A stretch of 64,000 bases of DNA from Leucobacter insecticola (lineage in GTDB: Bacteria > Actinomycetota > Actinomycetes > Actinomycetales > Microbacteriaceae). The stretch covers positions 1,364,001-1,428,000 of the forward strand of contig NZ_CP049934.1 in assembly GCF_011382965.1 (NCBI RefSeq), written 5' to 3'. The notes beneath the pieces are model-generated. The model did no database searches. It saw nothing but the letters and a program-made list of their open reading frames with translations, and was not told the origin of the DNA. Positions 11,532 through 21,291 of the stretch are shown one piece after another (position 1 is the stretch's first letter; the number at the start of each line of letters is the position of its first letter). A program made the translations under genes and the position numbers.

Positions 11532-12364
11532 TTAGTCGCCGCGCAGGATCGCGAGGATCCGCAGGATCTCGACGTAGAGCCAGATCAGGGTGACCATGAG
11601 GCCGAAGGCCGCGGACCACGCCCACTTTTCGGGGACGCGGTTCTTCACGCCGTTCTGGATCAGCTCGAAGTCCATCACGAGCGAGTACGAAGCGAGCAGG
11701 ATCGCAAGCGCACCGATTCCAAGTCCCAGCGGGATGCCGAAGATCGTCGCGCCACGCATGCCCCAGGGGTCGGAATTGAGCCCCGTCAGCATCATGACGA
11801 GGTTCACGAGGGAGAAGCCTGCGTAACTGATGATCGCGACCATGAAAATCTTGTTCATACGGGGCTGGTGCGTACCTTGCCGCTGCGGAAGAGCAGCAGT
11901 ACGGCTGCAAACACCACCAGCGTGCCGATGACGGCCTGGGAGACGATCCCGGACCAGCGGGCCTCGAAGACGCCCGAGATGCCACCGAGGAATACTCCCT
12001 GGAAGACGGCGTAGGCCACGATCAACGGAACGCTCGGTTCCTTCTTGAACGCGTTGACGAGGCCCAGCACCAGGCCGATGATCGCTGCGGGGAGCGCGAG
12101 AATCGGCATAAACCAGCCGACGGCACCAAAGGCGAGGACGATGAGGAACAGCATCACCGTCTTCGAGATGGTGTTTTCGTACGTCATCGGCTTGTCTGAT
12201 GGCACGATGACCGGCGGCTGCTGCGAGGCCTCTGGGGTTGCGGGAACGTCAACTCCGGGCCGCTGCATCTGAGCCGCGGGCTGATCGTAGATGCGGCGCA
12301 GCTCATCGGCGGTCAAGGTCTTACCGTTGAGAGCCGGGTTGTTGCTAAGAGCCGGGTTGCTCAT
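11532..12364 (-). CDS. Bax inhibitor-1/YccA family membrane protein (frame interrupted near 11862)
   Basis: About 277 residues. A polar N-terminus (MSNPALSNNPALNGKTLTAD) is followed by about seven membrane segments, with the C-terminal block LASYSLVMDFELIQNGV and the charged-aromatic WLYVEILRILAIL typical of actinobacterial BI-1/YccA proteins. The frame breaks in the GGGG run at 11861-11864 (plus strand). Restoring one base gives TSPRMNKIFMVAIISYAG without a gap. The start has a good ribosome site (GGAAAGGAAA). Family members modulate membrane proteolysis or ion leak; the function here is not known. Confidence 0.85.
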
Positions 12365-12464
12365 GCGTCTGTTTCCTTTCCAGGCGTATGTGTTGTGTCA
12401 AGCCTAGCGGGGTGCAGCCGGGCAGCGGCTGTGGATTCAATGGGTTTCGGGGCCTAGCGGTCAG

Positions 12465-13466
12465 CTAGCGTCCGACGCACTCTCCCACGAGGTTTCGCGA
12501 CACGAGAGACGCGAGCTCCTCGCCCGCGAAGCCCGCGTCAATGAGGTAGCTCAGCTTCGCGGTGGCTGCCTCGATCGTAAGGTCGCTGCCGTCGATGACC
12601 CCGGCCGCGGCGAGTTCGTGCCCGACGGCGTAGCGTTGAAGGTCGACGCCGCCGGTGTCGCACTGTGTGATTGCCACGACGGGGATCTCGGCGCAGATTT
12701 CACGGAGTGCTCCGAGCATTCCGGGCCGACTCATGGGGGCATTGCCGCTGCCGTAGCACTCCAGCACGAGACCATCGGGGGCGCCCGCGACCGCTCCACG
12801 AAGGTCGGCGGCGGTGACGGCAGGCACAAAGCGGAAGGAGATCACGCGCGCCGAATCCCGGGATTCCCGCACGGCTGGCATCGTCGGGAGCCCCAGCGGC
12901 TCGGCCGCGAGAGAAAGCTCCGCCCGAAACGCGCCGAGGGACACACTGCTGTGCTTCTCGGCGCGCACCGCGGGCAGGATCGATCCGCCGAACACGATCG
13001 AAACGGGGGATCCGGGAGCCGCCCGCACGGCTGTGCGCAGAGCGAGCGTCAAGTTTGCGATGACGTCGGATCCCGGGGCGCCGTGCGGGAGCTGACTGCC
13101 GGTGATGACCACGGGCACGCCAAGGTCTGCGAGCTCGAACGCGAGCCGCGCCGCTGTGAATGCGAGGGTGTCGGTGCCGTGGGTGATGACAACGCCGCGC
13201 GGGCGCTGCGTGCGGGCTCTCGCGCGCACCGCCCGGGCGATGCGCGGCGCGGTCGAAGCGTCAGCGTTTGAGCTGTCGATCGAGGGGAGGAGATGGTTGA
13301 TCCGCCAGTCGATGCCGAGCGGCGTCGCGATGCCGCTGACCAGCTGTTCGAGTGCTTCGGGGAAGTCGGGATCCGGCGCGAGCCCTTTCTCCGTCTCACG
13401 CATGCCAATGGTGCCACCTGTCGCAAACACCAGTACGGTGGGGCGCGAAGTCGAAGATCCTGCCAT
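12465..13466 (-). CDS. ansA: L-asparaginase
   Basis: A 333-residue enzyme hydrolysing asparagine to aspartate and ammonia. Both catalytic threonine motifs are visible: TGGTIG at about residues 16-21 and HGTDT at about 95-99, the latter followed by the conserved ITGSQLPHGAPGSD stretch. No signal peptide is visible, so it is probably cytoplasmic. The frame is intact. It is divergent from pcrA, with about 70 bases between them. Confidence 0.9.
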   Translation of the reverse strand: MAGSSTSRPTVLVFATGGTIGMRETEKGLAPDPDFPEALEQLVSGIATPLGIDWRINHLLPSIDSSNADASTAPRIARAVRARARTQRPRGVVITHGTDTLAFTAARLAFELADLGVPVVITGSQLPHGAPGSDVIANLTLALRTAVRAAPGSPVSIVFGGSILPAVRAEKHSSVSLGAFRAELSLAAEPLGLPTMPAVRESRDSARVISFRFVPAVTAADLRGAVAGAPDGLVLECYGSGNAPMSRPGMLGALREICAEIPVVAITQCDTGGVDLQRYAVGHELAAAGVIDGSDLTIEAATAKLSYLIDAGFAGEELASLVSRNLVGECVGR

Positions 13467-13534
13467 CCTCCCATTCTCTCTGAAGGAGCAGCTGGGACGC
13501 GAATGTCAGACGTGCAACCTAGACTGGTGACACG

Positions 13535-16086
13535 ATGAGTGACTTTGAACTTCTTGACCCGTCTGGGCTTCCCTACAGTCAGGCCCCGGAGGAGGCCGAC
13601 GTGGATCCGCTGCTTGACGGGCTGAATCCCGCGCAGGCGCGTGCGGTCGTCGCTCGGGGTCCAGCGCTGCTTATTGTCGCTGGTGCAGGATCCGGCAAGA
13701 CACGCGTGCTGACCCACCGGATCGCGCACCTGATTCGGAACCGCGAGGCATGGCCGAGTCAGATCCTCGCGATCACCTTCACCAATAAGGCCGCGTCTGA
13801 GATGAGGGAGCGCATCGATGGTCTCCTCGGCTCGGGTGCCGAGGGTATGTGGGTCTCCACCTTCCACTCGGCCTGCGTCAGGATCCTGCGCCGCGAGGCG
13901 GAGCGCTTTGGTTACGTCTCCGGGTTCACCATCTACGACTCCGCTGATTCGCGCGCGCTACTCAAGCGCATCATCAAGGAACTGGACGCGGACACCTACG
14001 GGTTCACACCCGCGAATTCGGGATCGAAGATCTCGCGTCTGAAGAACGAACTCACCGACGCCGACGGATACGCGGCGACGATGAACGCGAGCGACCCGCG
14101 TGACCGCCTCTTCGTTGAGATCTTCAAGATGTATGAGCAGGAACTGCGCCGCGCAAACGCGTTCGACTTCGATGACCTGATCGGGCAGACCGTACACCTC
14201 TTCCGCGCGCATCCCGAGGTGGCGGCCGTCTATCAGCGCCGCTTCCGGCACATCCTGGTCGACGAGTATCAGGACACGAACCACGCGCAGTATTCGCTGA
14301 TTCGCGAGCTCACCCGCCCGGTTGAGCCAGAGGAAGTGGAGCGACTGGTGCCGCCCATCCGCGCGGCCGAACTCGACGGCTCGGGCAAGATCCCGGGTGC
14401 CAGCCTCACCGTTGTCGGTGATTCGGACCAGTCGATTTATGCGTTCCGCGGCGCGGACATTCGCAACATCGTGGAGTTCGAGCGAGACTTCCGTGGCGCA
14501 GAGGTCGTGAAGCTTGAACAGAACTACCGCTCGACCCAAAACATCCTGAGCGCGGCGAACGCGGTAATCGGCAACAACTTTGACCGCCAGGAGAAGAATC
14601 TCTGGACGGCGGAGGGGGACGGCGAGCGCATCGTCGGCTTCACCGGCTACTCGCAGCACGACGAGGCGCGATTTGTGGCCGAAGAGATCGAGGATCTGCA
14701 CCGTGGCGGCCTCGCCTACGGTGACGTTGCCGTGTTTTACCGCACGAACTCGCAGACGCGTGCGCTTGAGGAATTGCTCATCCGTTCCGCGATTCCGTAT
14801 CGGGTGCTCGGCGGCACCAAGTTCTATGAGCGAGCTGAGATCAAGGACGCGATGGCGTACCTTACGAGCATCGCGAACCCCTACGATCCGATCGCGTGGT
14901 CGCGCCTCTTGGGCGCCCCGAAGCGTGGCATCGGGCCGATGGCTGAGGCGCACCTCGCGAACTTTCAAGAGGAACACGGGCTCACCTTCCACGAGGCCAT
15001 GCTGCGCGCGGGGGAGCTCTCCTTCGGTCCGAAAGTACTGAACGCCATTGTTAGCCTCGCGGAGATGCTGACGCGCGCCTCCGCGATGGCTGCGGGGAAT
15101 CCGGAGTTGGAACAGGCACCCGCGCCAGTGGGGGATCTCCTGAAGCTCATTCTTGATGAAACCGAAATGATTGAGAAGCTGCGCCAGAAGCGCGATCCGC
15201 AAGATGATGCGCGCGCGGAGAACCTTGAAGAGCTCGTTGCTGTTGCGCGCGAGTTTGATGCGAAGCAGCCGGGGGCGGGGCTTCTCGCCTTCCTCACCGA
15301 GGTCAGCCTGGTCGCCGCGGCCGATGACCTCGACGATTCGAGCGGCACCGTGTCTCTGATGACGATGCACACCGCGAAGGGCCTCGAATTCAAGGCCGTG
15401 TTCATCACGGGCGTTGAAGAGGGGCTTTTGCCGCATCAGATGTCCGTTGACGAGGTGGGTGGTGTCAATGAAGAGCGGCGGCTCATGTATGTCGGCATTA
15501 CGCGTGCGCGCGAGCGGCTGTATTTGACGCTCGCGAGCACTCGCGCCGTGTTTGGTGACGTCTCTGTGGCGATGCCGTCGCGGTTCCTGCAGGAGATCCC
15601 GAGGGGCTGATCGATTGGCGGCAGTCGCCGGGCGAGGTCACCGGGCGCGGCGGCACCGAGTCCCGCGCGCTCAACGCAAACCGGGGCAGCGGGGGTGCGG
15701 TGCGCACCCGGCGGCCCGTTGACTCGAATGTGACCTTCGGATCATCCGGTGGTTCCGGGGGCTACTCCAGCGGTTCTGCCGCGGTGAGTGAACCGGCCAG
15801 CGGCAACATGCAATCGGCGCTTGATAAGTGGCGGGAGCGCAAGAAGGCTGCCAAACAGGCGCAGGCCGCGGGAGGCGGATTCCCGAACACGATCATGGGT
15901 TCGGTGCGAGACAACGGTGACCTTGAACTGAACCCGGGGGATCGGATCCGTCACGACGAGTACGGTGAGGGTCGCGTGAGCGCGATCACGGGTGTCGGAT
16001 CGAAGCGCATCGCTCACGCGGTGTTTGACGCGGTCGGCGAGCGTAAGCTTCTCGTGAAGCTTGCCCCGATCGAGAAGCTTGACTGA
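13535..16086 (+). CDS. pcrA: ATP-dependent DNA helicase PcrA/UvrD (frame interrupted near 15599)
   Basis: Superfamily 1A 3'-5' helicase used in repair and in clearing replication blocks. Motifs in order: Q-motif region, Walker A GAGSGKTR at about residue 46, FTNKAASEMRER, DEYQDTNHAQY, GDSDQSIYAFRGADIRN, QNYRST, MTMHTAKGLEF, and VGITRARERLYL. The frame breaks at the CCC run 15598-15600. Adding one C gives FLQEIPEGLIDWR and continues through a linker to the C-terminal Tudor-like RNA polymerase-binding domain (PGDRIRHDEYGEGRVSAITG), ending at 16086. Total is about 850 residues, as expected for actinobacterial PcrA. Confidence 0.94.
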
Positions 16087-16170
16087 GGAGTCGCGCGACC
16101 GGGTGTCCGCCGTCGGGATTGTGTGAGGCGCGGTGCCCACGCGAGTTCTCTTCGGTGTTGCGGGAGGTGC

Positions 16171-16205
16171 GTGTGGCGTTCGGACTGGCTGTCCGAACCC
16201 CACAC
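16171..16205. repeat. Strong intergenic hairpin between pcrA and hsp20
   Basis: GTGTGGCGTTCGGAC (16171-16185) pairs with GTCCGAACCCCACAC (16191-16205) at 14 of 15 positions around a 5-base loop. It lies between the converging ends of pcrA and hsp20 and may serve as a bidirectional terminator, although no T tract follows. I considered and rejected a tRNA. Confidence 0.6.
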
Positions 16206-16255
16206 GCATTGGAGCTGAACTGCCCCTCAGTTGGGTGCCGCAGGGAAAGCTGTCT

Positions 16256-16687
16256 CTATGCGTCAGCGGTGATCTCGACGGGTGTCCGTCCTCCGTGGGA
16301 AACCTCGATGCGACGTGGCTTGGCTTCTTCTGCGACCGGAATTGTTAGCGTGAGGACGCCGTCGGTGTAGGCCGCATTGATTGACTCAAGGGCGAGTCCT
16401 CGGCCCACCGTCAGTTGACGGGCGTAGGTTCCGGTCGGGCGCTCCTTGGCGAGCCACTGAATGTCTTCGCCGTCGGGCAGCGCGCGCTCGGCACGGATCG
16501 TCAGCGTACGGTCTTCGACATTGACGTCGATCGAATCAGGGTTGACGCCAGGAACATCCAAGCTCAGTACGTAGTGGTCACCCGAGCGGTAGAGGTCCAT
16601 CGGCATCTGGGCGCCAGCTCGCTCAGGGCTGAGCATTTGGCCCATCAGGTGGTCAAGTTCACGGAAAGGATCGTAGTTGCGTGCCAT
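16256..16687 (-). CDS. hsp20: Hsp20/alpha-crystallin family small heat-shock protein
   Basis: A 143-residue holdase chaperone of the cytoplasm. The alpha-crystallin domain covers about residues 28-125, with the conserved LSLDVPGVNPDSIDV strand, RTYARQL-type strand, and the INAAYTDGVLTLTIP block near the end. The short N-terminus MARNYDPFRELDHLMGQ matches the actinobacterial Hsp18/Hsp20 subgroup. A CIRCE repeat lies about 55 bases upstream of the start, so expression is probably under HrcA control like groES in this window. Confidence 0.93.
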   Translation of the reverse strand: MARNYDPFRELDHLMGQMLSPERAGAQMPMDLYRSGDHYVLSLDVPGVNPDSIDVNVEDRTLTIRAERALPDGEDIQWLAKERPTGTYARQLTVGRGLALESINAAYTDGVLTLTIPVAEEAKPRRIEVSHGGRTPVEITADA

Positions 16688-16741
16688 CTTTCTACTCCTT
16701 CGAGTATCTGGGGCCGACCATCACGGCCCGGTAATTCATTT

Positions 16742-16768
16742 TTAGCACTCTCGGGGGTAGAGTGCCAA
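16742..16768 (-). promoter_or_regulatory. CIRCE operator upstream of hsp20
   Basis: TTAGCACTC, nine bases, GAGTGCCAA: the left arm is the exact CIRCE consensus and the right arm differs at one position. It sits 55-81 bases upstream of the hsp20 start. Together with the groES site it indicates a shared HrcA regulon in which a small heat-shock protein has been recruited. Confidence 0.88.
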
Positions 16769-17281
16769 TGAAAGTTGAGTCGGGTTCGCTCAAGGCGAAG
16801 GGGGCGCTTGTTCTGTTTGCTTGGTGGGCGTGCTCTGGGGTGTCGCGGCGTTTGGCGACTATGCCCGGCGCTGCTGTTCGCGCGGGAGTGGTCTACGTGG
16901 GATCGGAAGCATGGGGTGGCGGATTCCAGGGGCTGTGCCGCCGATGGGCTCGGTCTGTGCCCAAAACTAGTGGTATGTCTCAGAAATAGCTTCCCAGTGA
17001 TGCCACATCGCCCACGCATCACGCGACGTCGCGTGGCTTACGAACTTGCGTGGCGACAGGGTCAATGACCGCACCGCCCGAGAACTGGCGCATATCGACA
17101 ATTTGGTGCATGGACGCTCAACCTGCGCCAGGTCGAGGCCGCACTGCGTGCAGGTTTCAACTGGCAGACCATCGCCGATCCCCACGCCTCATGATTCAAC
17201 TCGTCGAAGTTGACCTCTCCCGGCCGCTTACGGCACGCAACTGACCAGAACCTTGCGCAATAAGTGATCCCGCGCTGTCAA
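16769..17281. other. Intergenic region, possible decayed gene remnant
   Basis: About 510 bases between the hsp20 operator and the stop of the ABC transporter gene. I see no gene with a ribosome site and family match. On the plus strand, 17045-17194 reads in two frames as VNDRTARELAHIDNLVH and then RQVEAALRAGFNWQTIAD, which together look like a helix-turn-helix-style fragment broken by one frame change. No start is visible. This may be a gene remnant. Confidence 0.35.
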
Positions 17282-19126
17282 CTACCGTGATCGAGCGAAG
17301 ACCCAGGTCGCGCAGCTCATCAGGGCCGCCATCACCGTCAGAATCGCAGCTGAAAATCCCCAACGCAGCAGACTCGGATTCCACGCGGGGTCAGGATCGA
17401 CACCGGACCCTTGTAATGCCATCCGCTCAGACTCATCGGCGAGCTCGAGCAAATGATGCAGATCTATGCTGATCGCGCCCAGCGAAAATGACCAACGCGC
17501 CGGCATCCCACTCGCGACCCAGTTCAGCGCTGCGTTGTCAACAAGTGGAATCAGGCCCCCATTCAGGACCATCTGCAGCATCAACACGACGACCAGAACT
17601 GGCATCACCTGGTTCTGCGAAGTCACGAGGGAAGAAAGGAGGAGCCCGAGAAAGACGCCACCCCAGACCGTGGCGGTGACTGCAATACCCAGCTCAAGGT
17701 ATGCACCTAGCCCGAGCACGCCGTCGCCGCTCGGGCCTTGTTTTACCGTCGTTGCAATCATGACAATGATCACCGCACCCGCGGCGCCCAACGCGCCAAA
17801 AACGAGAATCTTGGCTGCGAGATACGCCGAAGTGCTGAGACCCATCGCTCGCTCCCGGCGGTAGATGTGACGTTCCCCGATGAGCTCGCGAATGGTCATG
17901 GATATTCCCATGAAGATTGACCCGATAGTGAGGAGGGTGAGAATCATCTGCGGTTCTTGCGAGTACTTGGCTTGTGTCACCTGCGTGAGGCCAGAATTAC
18001 CCGGCACGACGATTGGCAATAGCCCCACCACAAACGGAAGCGCGAGCAGAAACAGCGTGTACCCGCGATCAGCGAGCATCAGCGCCAGCTGTCGCTGCAC
18101 CAGCGTAAAGAACTGTCGGACGCGGGGAATCTTTGTAGGCGCTTCGTGTGGCTTTGGTGGGCGTTCAGTGATTGGCTCGGTCGCAAGAAGGAACGCCTCC
18201 AGAGACTGTTGCCAGTGCCCAGCTGATTCGCGTGGATTGATCTTGAGCTGCTCAAAAATCTCGGACCAGTCTTCTGTGCCGAAATAGCGCCACGCTTCGG
18301 GTTCGTTCCCAATAAAGGCGATTTCACCGCCCGGGGCCAGCACAACTACTTGGTCGCAGATATCAAGGCACGCGACGGAGTGTGTCACAGCGAGAACGGT
18401 GCGTCCCCCGTCAGCGAGCGCACGAAACTGCTCCATCAGTCTCCTGTCGAGCGCTGGATCAAGCCCAGAAGTTGGCTCGTCGAGCACCAGGAACTTCGGC
18501 TCGGTAAGTAGCTCCAGTGCGATCGAGGCTCTTTTGCGTTGCCCGCCAGAAAGCCGAGCAACTCGAGTCCTTTGATGTGGTGCGAGATCAAGCTCCGCCA
18601 AGACTTGCTGCACTCGGGCCTCGCGTTGTCGCGCGTTCATCTCGGTGCTCAGTCGAAGTTTTGCGGCGTAGCGCAAAGCGCGCACGAGGGTGAGCTGGGA
18701 ATGAATGACATCTTCCTGCGGCACCATCCCCAGCAGCGTCTTCACTTGGTCGTAATAACGATGAACGTTGATACCGGAGAGGGTGACTGTGCCGCGACTT
18801 GGCTCCATAAGCCCAGAGATTGTGCGAACGAAGGTCGATTTTCCTGCTCCAGAAGGCCCAACAACAGCCGTGAGCGTGCCGTTCCATGCGGATACCGAGA
18901 CGCCATGCAGAAGTCTCTTTTTGTTCGCCACGGTCGCATCAACATCGCACACCCGTAAGCCATCTTCCTGAACGGGGAGTCGCGGTGGAGGCCCAATCGG
19001 GATCGATGGTGAGGCAGCCTTGGCGGGCCTGTCTAGGGCGATGGGGTGGGGGATATGGATGATGGGCGGCGGGCCGATTCGCCGCAGCACGGTTGCGAGG
19101 GGATCCACGGCGGTGTCAGGCTTCAA
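17282..19126 (-). CDS. ABC transporter, fused ATPase and ABC2-type permease (Rv1747/ABCG-like)
   Basis: About 610 residues. After a proline-rich linker come the ATPase motifs: Walker A GPSGAGKST, signature LSGGQRKRASIALELL, Walker B FLVLDEPTSGLDP and the switch VTHS. The second half has about six membrane segments with an ABC2-type core (LIGERHIYRRERAMGLSTSAYL). This half-transporter order is that of ABCG and of mycobacterial Rv1747. In Rv1747 an FHA domain is fused in front; here the FHA protein is encoded by the overlapping upstream gene. The start is uncertain: TTG 19126 would overlap the FHA stop, and the open frame extends to 19321 antiparallel to nothing but the FHA domain coding itself. 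The exported substrate is unknown. Confidence 0.82.
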   Translation of the reverse strand: MKPDTAVDPLATVLRRIGPPPIIHIPHPIALDRPAKAASPSIPIGPPPRLPVQEDGLRVCDVDATVANKKRLLHGVSVSAWNGTLTAVVGPSGAGKSTFVRTISGLMEPSRGTVTLSGINVHRYYDQVKTLLGMVPQEDVIHSQLTLVRALRYAAKLRLSTEMNARQREARVQQVLAELDLAPHQRTRVARLSGGQRKRASIALELLTEPKFLVLDEPTSGLDPALDRRLMEQFRALADGGRTVLAVTHSVACLDICDQVVVLAPGGEIAFIGNEPEAWRYFGTEDWSEIFEQLKINPRESAGHWQQSLEAFLLATEPITERPPKPHEAPTKIPRVRQFFTLVQRQLALMLADRGYTLFLLALPFVVGLLPIVVPGNSGLTQVTQAKYSQEPQMILTLLTIGSIFMGISMTIRELIGERHIYRRERAMGLSTSAYLAAKILVFGALGAAGAVIIVMIATTVKQGPSGDGVLGLGAYLELGIAVTATVWGGVFLGLLLSSLVTSQNQVMPVLVVVLMLQMVLNGGLIPLVDNAALNWVASGMPARWSFSLGAISIDLHHLLELADESERMALQGSGVDPDPAWNPSLLRWGFSAAILTVMAALMSCATWVFARSR

Positions 19127-19790
19127 AGAACTGTATGGGGTGCCCTGCAAGTAGGAACCGATGTGGTAGGAGATACTCGATCCCGGGATGAGCAGGAAAG
19201 AAGTTCTCGCCAGAAGCAAGCAGGGTCCCGTTGCCAGAATGAAGGTCAGTGATCCGCCAGCCGTCGTGCGCCCGCACAAGGAGCGCATGAGAGGACGAAA
19301 GGTGTTTGGTGGGATCCTCAAGCTTCACCAGTTGCGCGCCGGGAGAGTTGAGATCCGCGGGCCTGCGCCCAATGACCACGCGCTCCGAGATGATATCGAC
19401 GGTTGTTCCGTCGGGGAGTGCTAGTCGCGGTGGCTTCCTCGTTTCTCTGGATGACGGAACGCGAACGGCCTCCGAGGTATTCTTCTGTGTCGGCGGAGTT
19501 GTTTGTGGTGTCGTCGCTAACGCGGAGAGGTGCGTGACTTCGGCGTCGTATCTGACCGCGGCCGCGGGCAGCGGATCCCCGGACTTTAGGAGCCGCTCAC
19601 GCTGCTGGAGATACTGCGCATATACGGCACGCCGAAGCGCATCGTCACCGTTCTCCCAGAGCCACTGGCGCAACGCCTCATCAATCTCTGGATGGACCGC
19701 GACCTCAACTCGTCGATGTGGCTGAGAGACCAGAATCTCGCGGAGCTGGATCGGTGTCAATGAAGCTTCGAGTCGGTCGGAAGCAAGCAT
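19116..19790 (-). CDS. FHA domain protein
   Basis: Phosphothreonine-recognition protein. The N-terminal 90 residues are a helical region (SLTPIQLREILVSQPHRRV). The FHA domain fills the C-terminal half, with the hallmarks VIGRRP, SSSHA and DLHSGNGT, ending PIQFFEA. I prefer ATG 19790, preceded by AGGGGACAGG, to the longer frame from 19838. It overlaps the ABC transporter start, implying translational coupling, so phosphorylation by a Ser/Thr kinase may control the transporter, as known for Rv1747. An IS630 copy ends about 90 bases upstream of this start and probably separates the gene from its native promoter. Confidence 0.82.
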   Translation of the reverse strand: MLASDRLEASLTPIQLREILVSQPHRRVEVAVHPEIDEALRQWLWENGDDALRRAVYAQYLQQRERLLKSGDPLPAAAVRYDAEVTHLSALATTPQTTPPTQKNTSEAVRVPSSRETRKPPRLALPDGTTVDIISERVVIGRRPADLNSPGAQLVKLEDPTKHLSSSHALLVRAHDGWRITDLHSGNGTLLASGENFFPAHPGIEYLLPHRFLLAGHPIQFFEA

Positions 19791-19879
19791 GTCCTGTCCC
19801 CTTGTAGATCTAGCTGCAACTGCGGCTTTCCCCCTCATTCTATCTTTCTCGTCCCAAGTGATTGCATCGGCGATGTGCT

Positions 19880-20991
19880 CTAGTAGTGTGTCTCAGTTTT
19901 GTTTTGCTTGTTGAGGGCGACCCCGCCTCGCGCGACTTTCGCGAGGATTGAATCAGCGGTCGGGGTCCAGACGAACGGCTTCGGGTGTTCATTGTTATGG
20001 CGAATGTAGTCCTCGATTTTCTCGACAAGGTCCGGTGCTGAGCGAAACACTCCCCGGCGTAGCGTCCGTTCGCTCAGATCGCGAAACCAGCGCTCGATCA
20101 GGTTCAGCCACGATGACGACATGGGCGTGAAGTGGAAAAGGAATCGCGGATGCTTCTCGAGCCACTTCTGAACGTTCGCGTGCTTGTGAGTGGCATAGTT
20201 GTCAACAATCAGATGCACTTCGAGACCAGCTGGCACTTCCTTTTCGATGGTGTTCAAAAACGCCAGGAACTCGTCGTGTCGATGCTTCGGCACACACGAA
20301 CCGATCACCTTTCCAGTAGCGACTTCGAGCGCTGCAAAGAGAGTGGTCGTGCCGTTGCGTTTGTAGTCGTGCGTACAGGTGCTGGCACGCCCCTTGGTGA
20401 GTGGCAGTGAGGGCTGTGGCCGATCCAACGCCTGGATCGAGGTCTTCTCGTCAACACACAGCACGATCGCGTTCTCGGGTGGGCTGAGATACAAGCCGCA
20501 CACGTCGATGAGTTTCTCCTCAAATTTGGGGTCCGTGGATACCTTGAATGTTTTCACCAGGTGCGGTTTCAGTCCGCGAGCAGCCCAGATGCGTTGCATT
20601 TGAGTGGGAGACACCCCAACGCGTGCTGCCATCGATCGGACTGACCAGTGCGTCGCGTTCTCCGGCTTAGAATGCTCGGTCAGTTCAACGATTTCTTGGA
20701 TCTTCTCGTCCGAGATCACGGGCTTGCGTCCGCGCCCCTGGCGGATGGTTTCGATTCCGTTCAGGCCGTCTTCAAGGAAACGGGACCGCCAGTCCCGTAC
20801 CGTGTTCGTGTTTACTCCTACCTCGCGAGAGATGCGGGCATGAGAGGTGCCGTTAGCAGCTCGCAACAGCACGGTAGCGCGTTGTACCGCGCGATGAGAG
20901 CCAATCTTTGACTTTGCGACCCGTTCAAGAATGAGGCGCTGTTCAGGGGTGCGAAGGCTAGCGGGAGGCTGGTTTTCGAGACATGCTCCAT
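19880..20991 (-). CDS. IS630 family transposase (frame interrupted near 20964)
   Basis: About 370 residues when repaired. It has an N-terminal helix-turn-helix region (VGVNTNTVRDWRSRF) and a DDE core with aspartates in VLCVDEKTSIQ and LIVDNYATHK and the glutamate in WLNLIERWF. The long frame begins at 20872; adding one base to the GGG run 20963-20965 extends it to ATG 20991 with a normal N-terminus (PEQRLILERVAKSKIG). The stop codon TAG is formed by the last element base plus the TA target, so termination depends on the insertion site. Confidence 0.88.
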
Positions 20992-21030
20992 TCTGTCAAA
21001 AATAGACACGTTATTTTGGAGATACGCCAC
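19883..21030 (-). mobile_element. IS630-family insertion sequence (about 1148 bp)
   Basis: The boundaries are supported by TA on both sides (19881-19882 and 21031-21032), the known IS630 target duplication, and by imperfect terminal inverted repeats: GTAGTGTGTCTC at the left against GTGGCGTATCTC read inward from the right. It contains one transposase gene on the minus strand. It is inserted just upstream of the FHA gene. Confidence 0.82.
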
Positions 21031-21256
21031 TAGAAACGGGCTCATCGGCAGGTGTGCACCATAGGAAAACCGACTTCGGAAGCAGTCACCGACACCACCA
21101 GCATGCACCCCCAGGCCAGCGCGAATCAAGGGGGAGGTGTCGAACGGTTCCCAAGAACAATTCTCGGTCGTCACAGGCGACGGGCGTAGCCCGGGTGGAC
21201 AGCTAGAAACGAGGAGTGTTCCCCAAACGCACGAACCCGCAACCCCCACCGTTCAT

Positions 21257-21282
21257 TTGACCCTTGTATTGACAGCTGTCAA
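21257..21282 (+). promoter_or_regulatory. Candidate promoter and ArsR operator of the arsenic operon
   Basis: A perfect 14-base palindrome TTGACAGCTGTCAA (21269-21282) lies 9 bases before the acr3 start. A -35-like TTGACC begins at 21257, and a weak -10-like CAACAT begins at 21280, 17 bases later, so the palindrome fills the promoter spacer. Binding by the ArsR domain encoded in this operon would block transcription. The short distance to the ATG suggests a very short leader or none. Confidence 0.6.
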
Positions 21283-21291
21283 CATAGACGC

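Noticed and set aside
10687..11985. 432-codon open frame on the minus strand
   Set aside because: It runs through a terminator, an inverted repeat and two real genes. Only its DUF1801 part is protein-like, and that is annotated separately.
13958..15436. 492-codon open frame antisense to pcrA
   Set aside because: Composition is that of a high-G+C shadow frame and the plus-strand helicase motifs explain the sequence fully.
16171..16205. GTTCGGACTGG...GTCCGAACCCC as a possible tRNA T-arm
   Set aside because: No acceptor, anticodon or D-arm can be built around it; it is a simple hairpin. I found no tRNA or rRNA in the window.
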